Below are positions 7,773 to 15,510 of a DNA stretch of 21,036 bases, in pieces. A program made the position numbers and the translations under genes. Each line of letters begins with the position of its first letter. The first letter of the stretch is position 1. The DNA is from an uncultured Planctomycetaceae bacterium (GTDB taxonomy: Bacteria; Planctomycetota; Planctomycetia; Pirellulales; Pirellulaceae). Below the pieces are notes generated by a model that ran no database searches, was not told the origin of the DNA, and was given only the letters and a program-made list of their open reading frames with translations. The stretch is taken from assembly GCA_903927685.1 (NCBI GenBank), contig CAIYOB010000606.1, positions 1-21,036 on the forward strand, in the 5' to 3' direction.

Positions 7773-7882
7773 GGAAAACTTGAGTCAATCGGTTCGAAAA
7801 CAAACAACTTCCGGGGCGGCGTAGATAGCAGAATCCCCGCCCGAGCGGAAGATCAGTGCCGATTTCCGGACTTAAGTTTTCC
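7773..7882. repeat. Inverted repeat pair in the gap before the lipoprotein gene
   Basis: GGAAAACTTGAGT at 7773-7785 and ACTTAAGTTTTCC at 7870-7882 are inverted copies matching at 12 of 13 positions, with 84 bp between them. They lie upstream of the lipoprotein-SLBB unit in an AT-richer patch that stands out from the GC-rich surroundings. A looped regulator site or a long-range stem is possible; neither is proven. Confidence 0.45.
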
Positions 7883-7973
7883 ATTTTCCCAGCCTTCCCG
7901 CCGGCGATTTCACCTTCCGCCGACCTCGCGCCGGGGGCGCGGGGTATCCGTTGTCGCATCCGCCCGCGTGAAT

Positions 7974-7988
7974 ATGGCCTTCGGCCAT
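7974..7988 (-). terminator. Hairpin after the glycan operon, possible weak terminator
   Basis: ATGGCC at 7974-7979 and GGCCAT at 7983-7988 form a perfect 6-bp stem around a 3-base loop (GAA on the minus strand). It lies about 20 bp beyond the stop of the last operon gene (8010). No T-run follows on the minus strand, so intrinsic termination is unlikely. It may instead protect the 3' end of the message. Confidence 0.3.
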
Positions 7989-8009
7989 TCGTGAGCGTTG
8001 CTGCCAGAA

Positions 8010-10391
8010 TCACGGGTTGAGCATGCCGGTCAGCTCCCACGCCTCGGCCGACTTGAGCACCGCGTCCCGGCCGCTGGAGCGGAGGGACACGCCGACGCTG
8101 TCGGGCCTTCCCGGATACACGCGGGCGGCGACGCACTGGCGGCCGTTGACGAACACCTCGACGACGCTCCGGTCGAGGAACACGTGCAGCCTCACGGGCT
8201 CGCCCTCGGGGATGTAGACCGGCGCAACCTCCGGCGGACGCGACACGACGTCGGGTTGCTCGGACGATCGTGAGGTGTCGAGCGACACGACGGTGTCGTG
8301 GCCGGGACGCCCTCCGCGGTTCCCATAATGGAAGCCGCGCCGGGGGTAGATCGAAAGACGCGTGACCTCCTCCTGCGCCGGCGACCGCAGCAAATTGAGT
8401 TCGACGGTCGGCGCGTCCCGGGCGTCGATCTCGGCCACGAGTTCCAGGCAGTTGCCCCCGATGCCCTCCAGCACGATTTCGCGGTTGGCCGGCAGGGCCG
8501 TCTCGCCGACGACGGTGCGTTCGCCTCGGAGCGACGCAACGTCCCCGGCCGGCTCCTGCAGCAGGTCCCCCTCGGGGCTCAGCGTCAGCCGCCGGGGCAG
8601 CGACATGATCTGATTCCAGCCGAGCGTCGGCTTGCCGGCATTCATGTTAAAGATGGCGATCACCCCGCCCTTGCCGTCGGGTGCCGCCGATGGGGCATGG
8701 ACGCCACACGGCCACGCCGGGCCGAAGTTGAACGCGCCGCCGCCCGTGACGTTCAGTCGCTGGCTCTCCGTGTCGAAGTGGCCCAGCAGGTACTTGCCGC
8801 CGCTCATGTGGCTGAAGTGGAGCAGGATGTGCCGGTCGCCGATGGGCCAGAAGTACGGGCACGCGCCGTCGTCGCCGACCAGGCCATAGGGGTCGTGCTC
8901 GACGAGCGGGTGCAGATACTCCCAGGTGGCCAGGTCCTTGGAGCGGAGCAGGAAGTCGGCTCGGAGCCGGCTCGCCCCCGGGCCGGGGAGCGTTCCACCG
9001 GACAGCGAGTAGTACCAGTCGCCCTGCTTCCAGAGGCACGGATCGAAGACGGCGAAGGGCTGCGGGGAACCGTCCGGACAGCGCAGGGGGACAACCGCCT
9101 TGCCGGTCAGCTTTTCCCAGTTGAGCAGGAGCGGATCGGTGGCAATCGCCACCATGTTGCCGACCTTCGTGCCGTGGTACATGGCGATCACGCGGTCGTC
9201 CTCGACGAGCGTCGCGCCCGAGAAGCAGCACTCCTCGGGATTCGGATAGATGGCGTACGGCAGGTCGCGCCAGTGAATCAGGTCGTCGCTGACGGCGTGC
9301 CCCCAATGCTGCCGAGGGTCCTCGGGCGGATAGCCCTGGTAGAAAAGATGCCACCGGCCTTGCCAGAAGCACAGGCCGTTGGGGTCGTTCAGGCTGCTTT
9401 CGGGACTGGTGAAGTGATAGCGTGGCCGGTGCGGATCGGCGGCCAGCGTTGCGCGCGACGCAAGGAAACGTGCCAGCAGCGGGTTGTCGCGCAACTGTGC
9501 TTCCTGTTCCGCGAGCGTGGACGGAAAGGTGTAGCGCGGCACCTGCGACGTGTAGTCCGGGCCTTGGTCCATGCGCTCGATCGTCATCGTTTCCACGCTC
9601 GTCGTGCCGTCGGCGCCGGGCTTGCCGACGCCCCACTTGGCGCTCAGATACTCGTTGACGGTCTGGACCTCGGCGAACGCCAGCGTGCGGTCGTAGATCA
9701 GGACCTCGGCGATCTCGCCACGCAGGCATTCGCCGCCCGTGGCCGCCTTGGCGCCCACGCGTAACAGCTCCGCGCCCGTATTCTGAATGTCGCGGCGGAT
9801 CGGGCCACACGCGCCGTTGCCGCCGTGCGCATCGTTGTGCCACAGCCGCACCAGGCCGTTGTTGTCCAGCGTCAGCACGGACAGATTCCACAGCCCCGCG
9901 CGGAAGCCCAACAGGTCATGCTGGTCGTTTCTCTCGCCATTGAAACCATAGCGGTCGTTGACTGTCAGCAGGCTGGCCCGGCGCCCCGGCCCCGCGGCGG
10001 CCTGTTCGCAGACGGCCGCTCCCCCCTGCGTGTTCAGGCTCCGCCAGACCGCCGCCATCGTCAACGTCGCACAGCCCTCCGGCAGCGTCGCCGGGCCGTC
10101 GAGAAACTGGGCGCCGTCGAACCGCACCACGGGGTTCCCGTTCAGCGCCGCCGGCACCATGTTCGGCTGCCGGGACGGGTCGGACTGGGTCACGGGTTGA
10201 GCGCGGCTCGAAAGGTCCAACCACCGCGCCACGGGACCGGGCTCAGAGCCGGACCGCGTGGCGTCGAGATGCAGGACCAAGCCGGCTGCGGGCGGCTGGG
10301 CCGACGCTGCCGAGGCGGCAAGGCACCGCAGCATCAGAATGCCCATCACGGCGGCAACGATCATCACGGTTCCGCTCATCCTGGAAGTCAT
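8010..10391 (-). CDS. Exported LamG/GH32-like glycoside hydrolase
   Basis: A 793-aa predicted exported protein. The N-terminal hydrophobic segment (VMIVAAVMGILMLRCLAASA) is a signal peptide unlike those of its neighbours. Residues about 35-255 form a concanavalin-like (LamG-type) binding domain. The GH32 five-bladed propeller runs from about 320, with LNDPNG at 334-339 (Asp336 the expected nucleophile). FDP at 449-451 stands where the family has RDP, and GDDGACP at 506-512 stands where the catalytic ECP motif is usual, so the acid/base Glu seems replaced. The C-terminal beta-sandwich keeps the GH32 pattern FLDRSVVEVF at about 738-747. The family usually acts on fructans; the altered motifs make the specificity uncertain. 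The ATG at 10391 is preferred to a TTG two codons upstream, with AAGGAG ahead of both. It is the last gene of the operon, 43 bp after the GH-A-like gene. Confidence 0.87.
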   Translation of the reverse strand: MTSRMSGTVMIVAAVMGILMLRCLAASAASAQPPAAGLVLHLDATRSGSEPGPVARWLDLSSRAQPVTQSDPSRQPNMVPAALNGNPVVRFDGAQFLDGPATLPEGCATLTMAAVWRSLNTQGGAAVCEQAAAGPGRRASLLTVNDRYGFNGERNDQHDLLGFRAGLWNLSVLTLDNNGLVRLWHNDAHGGNGACGPIRRDIQNTGAELLRVGAKAATGGECLRGEIAEVLIYDRTLAFAEVQTVNEYLSAKWGVGKPGADGTTSVETMTIERMDQGPDYTSQVPRYTFPSTLAEQEAQLRDNPLLARFLASRATLAADPHRPRYHFTSPESSLNDPNGLCFWQGRWHLFYQGYPPEDPRQHWGHAVSDDLIHWRDLPYAIYPNPEECCFSGATLVEDDRVIAMYHGTKVGNMVAIATDPLLLNWEKLTGKAVVPLRCPDGSPQPFAVFDPCLWKQGDWYYSLSGGTLPGPGASRLRADFLLRSKDLATWEYLHPLVEHDPYGLVGDDGACPYFWPIGDRHILLHFSHMSGGKYLLGHFDTESQRLNVTGGGAFNFGPAWPCGVHAPSAAPDGKGGVIAIFNMNAGKPTLGWNQIMSLPRRLTLSPEGDLLQEPAGDVASLRGERTVVGETALPANREIVLEGIGGNCLELVAEIDARDAPTVELNLLRSPAQEEVTRLSIYPRRGFHYGNRGGRPGHDTVVSLDTSRSSEQPDVVSRPPEVAPVYIPEGEPVRLHVFLDRSVVEVFVNGRQCVAARVYPGRPDSVGVSLRSSGRDAVLKSAEAWELTGMLNP

Positions 10392-10434
10392 TGTCAAAGG
10401 TCTCCTTCTTCTCGCAGAGTGCAGGTGTTGGAAA

Positions 10435-12420
10435 TCAATTCGTCATCCCAAGGGGAGGCAATTCGGTCAGCACGACAAATGACCGAGCCGGCATTTCGAG
10501 GACGACCGGCTTGTCCGGCTGGGTTGCGAGTTCGTCCGAGGGGCTGAAGGGTTGGCCGTTGGCTTGCTCCAGCGCCTGCCGAGTGTAACGGAAGACCTGC
10601 AGCGAGGCCGGGCGGTCCAGGCCAGTGCACAAATCGACGGTCAAGTTGCGTTCATAAGTGTTGACGGCCAACAGCGTCAACTGGCCGTCGGGAGCAACCA
10701 GCGCCGTCGCGCGCAGACCGGGGGCCGCCGGAGCCACCTCGGTCTCGACCACCCGGCTGCCGGGTCGGGTCGAGCGGCAGATCATCGCCCAGACGTAGAA
10801 GGCCGGCCGCGGCGCCCAGCCCGCGTCCCGGTAATCCCACAATCCCCACCCCTGCTTGACGTCGCGCGTATAGTAAGTGTCGAACAGGCACCAGTGCAGC
10901 GCGCTGGAGGCGCCGGCGGCGAGTGCCGAGACCGCAAAATCGCCCACGAACAGCCCGTACTCGTACGTCTTGTTTTCGGGGTTCTCGAAGGTCGAGCCGC
11001 CGGCGCCGAATTCCGTGATCAGCAGCGGCTTGGGCGGACGGCTCGGCTCGAGCCGGCGCATCATGTCCAGCCGCGATTGGATCCACGGCGCCAGCATGCG
11101 CGTGTCGCGGTGACGATAGGTGTGCGAGGAGAGCCCCTCGAACAATTCGTGCCCAAGCGGCATGACGGTGCGGAACCACAGGCTGAGCGAGTTGACCGGC
11201 GCGCTGGAATCGTCGGGGCCGAGCAGCGTAAGCTCACCGCCCAGGCCGCGTTCGTCCAGCTTCTGCTTGAGCCGCGCGTTAAGCCGCACGAATTCTCTCG
11301 GATCCACGGGACGGCCGTGATCGTTGTCGGGCTCGCACATCAGGCAGGTCCGCGTGATGTTGGTGAGCCCCTTGTCGCGGCGCAGGAACTGGAGCAGGTC
11401 GGCCAGACTCTCGAGCATCGCCTCGCGTTTGTCGGGCAGCGGCAGGCGGCTGTCGGGATGCTTGTACCACTCGGGGACGTCGCCGGGCATCATCCACGGG
11501 CTGTAGGCGAACTGGTCGCCCCACGGTTGCAGCACGACCTCGCACCCGATCGACTTGAGAAACCCGATCCAGAAGATCAGATCGGTCATCGCCTCGCTGT
11601 CGGGGGTGCGCCGCCCCGGTTCGGGCTCCCACCACTTGTAGTCGAAGAACAGCATGACAAGGTGCGGGTGGAGCGCGGCCACGCGGTCGAGCACCAGCTT
11701 GCGGTCCGCGTCGTCCACGCCGCGCCGGGTGTTGATCTCGCGCGTCAGGAAGAAGTCGCCGTGGGCGCCGAAGCCGAGAAACGGCTGCTCCCGCGGGCGC
11801 TCGGGACGTACGCGAATAGCGGCTTGACAGCCGGCGAACGCGTCAGGCTCGGAGACCCGGACCAGTTCGGCGTCGTCGAACCAGGTCTTACCCTCGCGGT
11901 GGGCTCCCAGGGTCAGCATCATCCTGACCGCCCCCTCGGGCACGTAAGCCTGAACGGTGATCCGCTGCCAGTCGCGGTCGCCGCCGCCCGTCTGCTCGCC
12001 GTCCACCCAGGGCATGCGCTGGCCGGCGGCGTCGTGGAACTCGAAGCCTATGGTCGAGCCCCAGGCCGAGGCCACCCCCTCGGTGCGCGCCCACGCCGAG
12101 GCCCGGTAACACTCGCCCGGCTTGGGGATGGGGACGTCGAAGCGGAAGAGCGGAAAGGCGGCGGCCCCCTCGGCAGCGACCTCGATGTAGCCCGCGGCCC
12201 GGCCGGTGCGGGCGTGATCGGTGACGCGCCGGATGACCGTCCCGGGATAGAGATTCCACTCCCAACCCGCAGGCCTCGAGACTCCGTCCCGGACGACTTC
12301 CTTCTCGAAGGAGGGATGGGTCAACAGGTTGGCCTCGACGGCATTGCTGACGGCGGTGGCGTGCAGCGCCGCCAGCGGCGCGAGCAGCAGGGCGGTAAGG
12401 AGGGGGAGTGCGTGTTTCAT
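10435..12420 (-). CDS. Exported clan GH-A-like glycosidase with N-terminal carbohydrate-binding-like domain
   Basis: A 661-aa predicted exported glycosidase. The signal peptide (about 1-22) is a copy of the shared LLTALLLAPLAALHA module. Residues about 28-190 look like a CBM-type jelly roll (NLLTHPSFEKE near the start, KTWFDDAELVRVS at its end). A (beta/alpha)8-barrel-like domain spans about 215-570. Two Glu fit a retaining clan GH-A enzyme: Glu363 in CLMCEPDND (acid/base) and Glu470 in LLITEFGAG (nucleophile). Both loops follow predicted strands, as in GH5/GH39-type barrels. The last 90 residues resemble a small beta-sandwich. I cannot place it in a numbered family. The ATG at 12420 overlaps the stop of the preceding gene as ATGA, and no strong ribosome-binding site is seen, so its translation probably depends on coupling. 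Confidence 0.78.
   Translation of the reverse strand: MKHALPLLTALLLAPLAALHATAVSNAVEANLLTHPSFEKEVVRDGVSRPAGWEWNLYPGTVIRRVTDHARTGRAAGYIEVAAEGAAAFPLFRFDVPIPKPGECYRASAWARTEGVASAWGSTIGFEFHDAAGQRMPWVDGEQTGGGDRDWQRITVQAYVPEGAVRMMLTLGAHREGKTWFDDAELVRVSEPDAFAGCQAAIRVRPERPREQPFLGFGAHGDFFLTREINTRRGVDDADRKLVLDRVAALHPHLVMLFFDYKWWEPEPGRRTPDSEAMTDLIFWIGFLKSIGCEVVLQPWGDQFAYSPWMMPGDVPEWYKHPDSRLPLPDKREAMLESLADLLQFLRRDKGLTNITRTCLMCEPDNDHGRPVDPREFVRLNARLKQKLDERGLGGELTLLGPDDSSAPVNSLSLWFRTVMPLGHELFEGLSSHTYRHRDTRMLAPWIQSRLDMMRRLEPSRPPKPLLITEFGAGGSTFENPENKTYEYGLFVGDFAVSALAAGASSALHWCLFDTYYTRDVKQGWGLWDYRDAGWAPRPAFYVWAMICRSTRPGSRVVETEVAPAAPGLRATALVAPDGQLTLLAVNTYERNLTVDLCTGLDRPASLQVFRYTRQALEQANGQPFSPSDELATQPDKPVVLEMPARSFVVLTELPPLGMTN
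12359..12395 (-). repeat. Signal-peptide DNA module, copy A
   Basis: Part of the start of the GH-A-like gene, encoding the ALLLAPLAALHA core. These 37 bp are identical to 13543-13579, including silent third positions. The middle 16 bp are a perfect inverted repeat, GCGCCGC-CA-GCGGCGC. Confidence 0.85.
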
Positions 12421-13607
12421 GGTCCGGTTGGTGGCGAGTTCGGTCGGCGGAAGACATCGCGCACGGCTTCGAGGTAGCCCATGCCGGTGCGGGCTTCGGG
12501 TTCGAGGTAGCCGCCTTCGGTCCATTCATTCCAGGCGTAGATGGTGACGATGCGTTGACCGGGCGGGAGTTTCCGGGCGCGAGCTTGGGCTTCCAGCAGT
12601 GCGGCCTTAAAGTGAGCCGGAGTGTTGTTGATCATGACCGGCGTGTCGGGGTAACCGGCTGCGCCCGTGTGAGCCTGGCCGGGAGGCAACCGTGGCGTTG
12701 GGTCCCAGCCCATCGTGACATTGGGAAAATGGACGCCCGTGTGGACCCACCATTTGTCCCAGGTCGCGAAATAGGCGTTCTTGACCGCGTCGAAGTCGGT
12801 TGCCGGAAATCGAAACGCTTCCCAAGCGGCCGGGTCGTGCAGCCACACATAGCTCGTCACGCTGTCCGCCCCGAGATCGCGCACGGGCTTCATCGCATCC
12901 GACTGCTTGACAAGTTCATAGTCCACGAGGTTGAGATGAAGCGGACCGCAGCCTGCCGCGTTGGCCTTTCGACGGAAGTCATCCAGCGCCGCGCGAGCCT
13001 CCGCGACTCCGCTCAGGCCCTTGATGAAGGTCATCGGTTGGTAGATGCTGAAGTAACAACATCGATTGACTCGCCAATACGCCGGGTCCTTGAAATAGCG
13101 CGTGACGAGCAAGTCGGTCATGCGGTCAAAGACCTCCCGCGTGACGGCGCCTTTCCGCACTGGCTGTGTGGCCACGTCAGCGTTCGCCCACATGAGCGCG
13201 AACGGTAGACGCGACTTGTTGGCGGCCTTCAGATAGCCTTCGTTCACGGCACGCTCAAGGTATTCGCCTTGCTCGTAGTAATACCAGCAGAACACGAATG
13301 CACTCAGTCCGTGGTCCGCTGCCGCGTCGATCTTCTTCGCCATCACCTTTGGGTCCGCCTCATCCTCGACGCCCCACAGCGGACGGCTGGGTTGCCGGTG
13401 CCCTTCAAACCGCGGCTTGGCCTTTGCGATGCTCGGCCATTCACCAAAACCCTCGCCATTCTGCTCCGGCAAGCGATGCCAGCACGGAAAGTAGTAGGCA
13501 ACGACTGCGGGATCTTGTTCCACGGCCCTCGTTGCATCGTCTGCGTGCAGCGCCGCCAGCGGCGCGAGCAGCAGGGCGGCGAGCACGGTGATGGTGGTCG
13601 GGTTCAT
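12417..13607 (-). CDS. Exported GH99-like / WbsX-domain protein
   Basis: A 396-aa protein of the WbsX/GH99-like family. Relatives include proteins annotated as glycosyltransferases in O-antigen loci and endo-mannosidase-like hydrolases. Family signatures are AYYFPCWH at about 37-44, FVFCWYYYEQGEYLERA at about 104-120, LPFALMWAN at about 134-142, and YAWNEWTEGGYLEPE near the C-terminus (Glu361 in WNEW is a candidate catalytic residue). The N-terminus is a signal peptide built on the shared LLLAPLAALHA module. This makes an exported hydrolase more likely here than a cytoplasmic transferase. The ATG at 13607 follows the beta-helix stop by 26 bp; no close ribosome-binding site is obvious. The stop overlaps the next start as ATGA. 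Confidence 0.87.
   Translation of the reverse strand: MNPTTITVLAALLLAPLAALHADDATRAVEQDPAVVAYYFPCWHRLPEQNGEGFGEWPSIAKAKPRFEGHRQPSRPLWGVEDEADPKVMAKKIDAAADHGLSAFVFCWYYYEQGEYLERAVNEGYLKAANKSRLPFALMWANADVATQPVRKGAVTREVFDRMTDLLVTRYFKDPAYWRVNRCCYFSIYQPMTFIKGLSGVAEARAALDDFRRKANAAGCGPLHLNLVDYELVKQSDAMKPVRDLGADSVTSYVWLHDPAAWEAFRFPATDFDAVKNAYFATWDKWWVHTGVHFPNVTMGWDPTPRLPPGQAHTGAAGYPDTPVMINNTPAHFKAALLEAQARARKLPPGQRIVTIYAWNEWTEGGYLEPEARTGMGYLEAVRDVFRRPNSPPTGP
13543..13579 (-). repeat. Signal-peptide DNA module, copy B
   Basis: Part of the start of the GH99-like gene. These 37 bp are identical to 12359-12395. Identity extends through silent positions although the two mature proteins are unrelated. Confidence 0.85.
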
Positions 13608-13633
13608 GGTAGCACGTTATCGCATCGCACCTT

Positions 13634-15340
13634 TCATTGCTCTCTGAGGGAATCTCGCGTGGCCTGGTCTTCAATCTGGACGCGGGTGGCCGACAGGACT
13701 TCTTCGCCCAGCCGATTTCCCTGCAGCAGAACCTCGCGACAGTCGCCAATCGTCAGGTGGCCGCGCTCGGGGGCAAAGCGGTTATTCGAGAGTTGCACCT
13801 GCCGCGCGTGCCGAACGTCGAAACGCCCGTCAATCTCGTTGTCCTCGAACTGGAGGTCCACCAACGGGGGCATCCCGGTGGTCGCGGCGGGCGCAGGCAA
13901 GCCGTTGAGCCGGCCCTTGCAGGCGACGGCAAGTTCCGGATTTCCCCGGCCCAGTCGCAGCCGGCAGTGGCGTACCACGGAACCGGACGGCAGCGGCCCT
14001 TCGATGTGCTCGCCGTAGAACCACAGCAGCGCCGTGACGTCGCAGTGCTCCAACGTGACGGGGGATTGAAACCGGCAGGACATGCGGATGGTGCAGCGTC
14101 GCAGCACAGTGTCTGGATTCGCGGCTTCGACGGCCCAGACCTGGTCGCCCTCGGCCAGTTGCGGCACGGCGCGGTCCAGCGTGAGCCTGACATCCGGTGC
14201 ATGGTCGGGGTTTGGACCAGGCTCTTCCTCGACCGCCAGGACCCGGCCACGCTCCAACAGCGTGCCGGTGCTCGTGGCGTAGCCGGCCAGGGTGTCGCCC
14301 ACCCGCCAGGGAACGTAGCCGAGAGGGAAGTTCTGGCGCACCCGAACCCGAGGTCCTTCCACGCCGACCACGCGCGAGAGAAACGTGGCAATATTGAAGG
14401 CGTCATCGTTCATGCCGTCGAGCACGCAATCCTCGAACAGCAGGCAGGCGCGGTTGCCCTTGACGTGCAGGCCGTCGCGCCACGACGACGTGATGCGAGC
14501 TGTGCCCGGCCGCGGTCGGATGTGGACGCGGCGCAGCGTCACGGTGCCCTCGTTGCGCTGTACGACCGTGGCAAACCAGGGAGCCGACCAGACCTCCACG
14601 TCTTCGAGCGTCACGTCGCGGTTGCCAGCCAGCTCAATGACCGCGCCGGCTCCATGGCGATGCGCAATGCCGCGCACCGGCACCGTCATGCGCGTCGTGC
14701 CGGGTTGAATGACGTTCCAGTCCTGAAAGTCCTTGTCGGCGACGACGCTTACGGAGTGCGGTTCGTTCGGCACGGGCTGCACATCGGCGACCCAGTAGTG
14801 GGTGCTTCGCAACGCATGCGGGCCGGGATTCCAGAGCATGGCGAAATAGGCCTGTTCACCTCCGGCTTTGGTCGGCCCGCCCGCTGGCGGCAGAGCAAAA
14901 CCTTCGCCAATGCGCGCCACAACGGCGCGAGAGGTCCGGTCCACGCCGGTCACCAACGCCTCGGCAAAGGGCAGCGGATCGTAATCCAAACGCAACCCGC
15001 GCACCGCCACGTCCCGGCAACCGTGCAGCGCCACGCCGCGCCGGTCAGCGCCCAGCAACAGCGTGGCCCCCGCACCCTCGATGCGGAGGCATTCCTGATT
15101 CTGGATTCGAATGGCGTATCCGGCGCCGCTGGCAATCCGGTAAGTGCGTCCTGCTTCGAATCGCAACACCGCCGGCTTCGACACGGCCGCCAGCGCCGCG
15201 ACGGCCCGCTCCAGCGCCGCCGTATCGTCCGCCGTGCCATTGCCGGCCGCCCCGAAATCCTCGATGTGGATTTCGGCAGCGTGCAACGCGGCCAGCGGCG
15301 CCAGCAGCAGGGTGGCGAGGAGTGCGAATGTCAGTTTCAT
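13634..15340 (-). CDS. Exported right-handed beta-helix protein (pectate-lyase-3-like)
   Basis: A 568-aa predicted exported beta-helix protein. After the shared signal peptide (ALLATLLLAPLAALHA) comes EDFGAAGNGTADDTAALERA at about 26-45, the typical entry of Pectate_lyase_3/GH28-like helices. The body has repeated short beta-strands, with motifs such as NRDVTLEDVEVWSAPWF and SWRDGLHVKGNRACLLFEDC, and DGMNDDAFNI mid-protein, which offers paired Asp residues. Related folds include polysaccharide lyases, GH28-type hydrolases and epimerases; which applies here is not clear. The ATG at 15340 gives a normal signal peptide. An in-frame ATG at 15364 overlaps the stop of an upstream ORF remnant as ATGA and is a real alternative; neither has a strong ribosome-binding site. 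Confidence 0.85.
   Translation of the reverse strand: MKLTFALLATLLLAPLAALHAAEIHIEDFGAAGNGTADDTAALERAVAALAAVSKPAVLRFEAGRTYRIASGAGYAIRIQNQECLRIEGAGATLLLGADRRGVALHGCRDVAVRGLRLDYDPLPFAEALVTGVDRTSRAVVARIGEGFALPPAGGPTKAGGEQAYFAMLWNPGPHALRSTHYWVADVQPVPNEPHSVSVVADKDFQDWNVIQPGTTRMTVPVRGIAHRHGAGAVIELAGNRDVTLEDVEVWSAPWFATVVQRNEGTVTLRRVHIRPRPGTARITSSWRDGLHVKGNRACLLFEDCVLDGMNDDAFNIATFLSRVVGVEGPRVRVRQNFPLGYVPWRVGDTLAGYATSTGTLLERGRVLAVEEEPGPNPDHAPDVRLTLDRAVPQLAEGDQVWAVEAANPDTVLRRCTIRMSCRFQSPVTLEHCDVTALLWFYGEHIEGPLPSGSVVRHCRLRLGRGNPELAVACKGRLNGLPAPAATTGMPPLVDLQFEDNEIDGRFDVRHARQVQLSNNRFAPERGHLTIGDCREVLLQGNRLGEEVLSATRVQIEDQATRDSLREQ
15281..15315 (-). repeat. Signal-peptide DNA module, copy C
   Basis: Part of the start of the beta-helix gene. 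It matches copies A and B at 31 of 35 positions; the differences lie mostly at silent sites, and the central palindrome is slightly broken. Confidence 0.75.
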
Positions 15341-15360
15341 CGGTTTCGGTCCAGTGGTTT

Positions 15361-15510
15361 TCATCCCGTCGTCAGGTCCAAGCCTTGGAAGACATCGTAC
15401 TGGGAATCTTCGGTGCCGCCGATCACGCATACCTCAGCGACCCTGGTGTCGTGGCGCTCGGGCTGACGGAAGATCGTTCGGATGGTGGCTATGGCTTGGG
15501 ATCGACGACT
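15361..15510 (-). pseudogene. 3' remnant of a lost gene between two operon genes
   Basis: An open frame of 49 codons with no ATG start lies in the gap between the unknown exported protein and the beta-helix gene. Its codons are GC-ending like real genes of the region. The translation contains ERHDTRVAEVCVIGGTEDSQ and ends DVFQGLDLTTG. The stop forms an ATGA overlap with the in-frame ATG at 15364 of the beta-helix gene, as at other junctions of this operon. The simplest reading is that most of a gene was deleted and its C-terminus was left. I do not recognise the family, and chance cannot be excluded for so short a tract. Confidence 0.35.
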
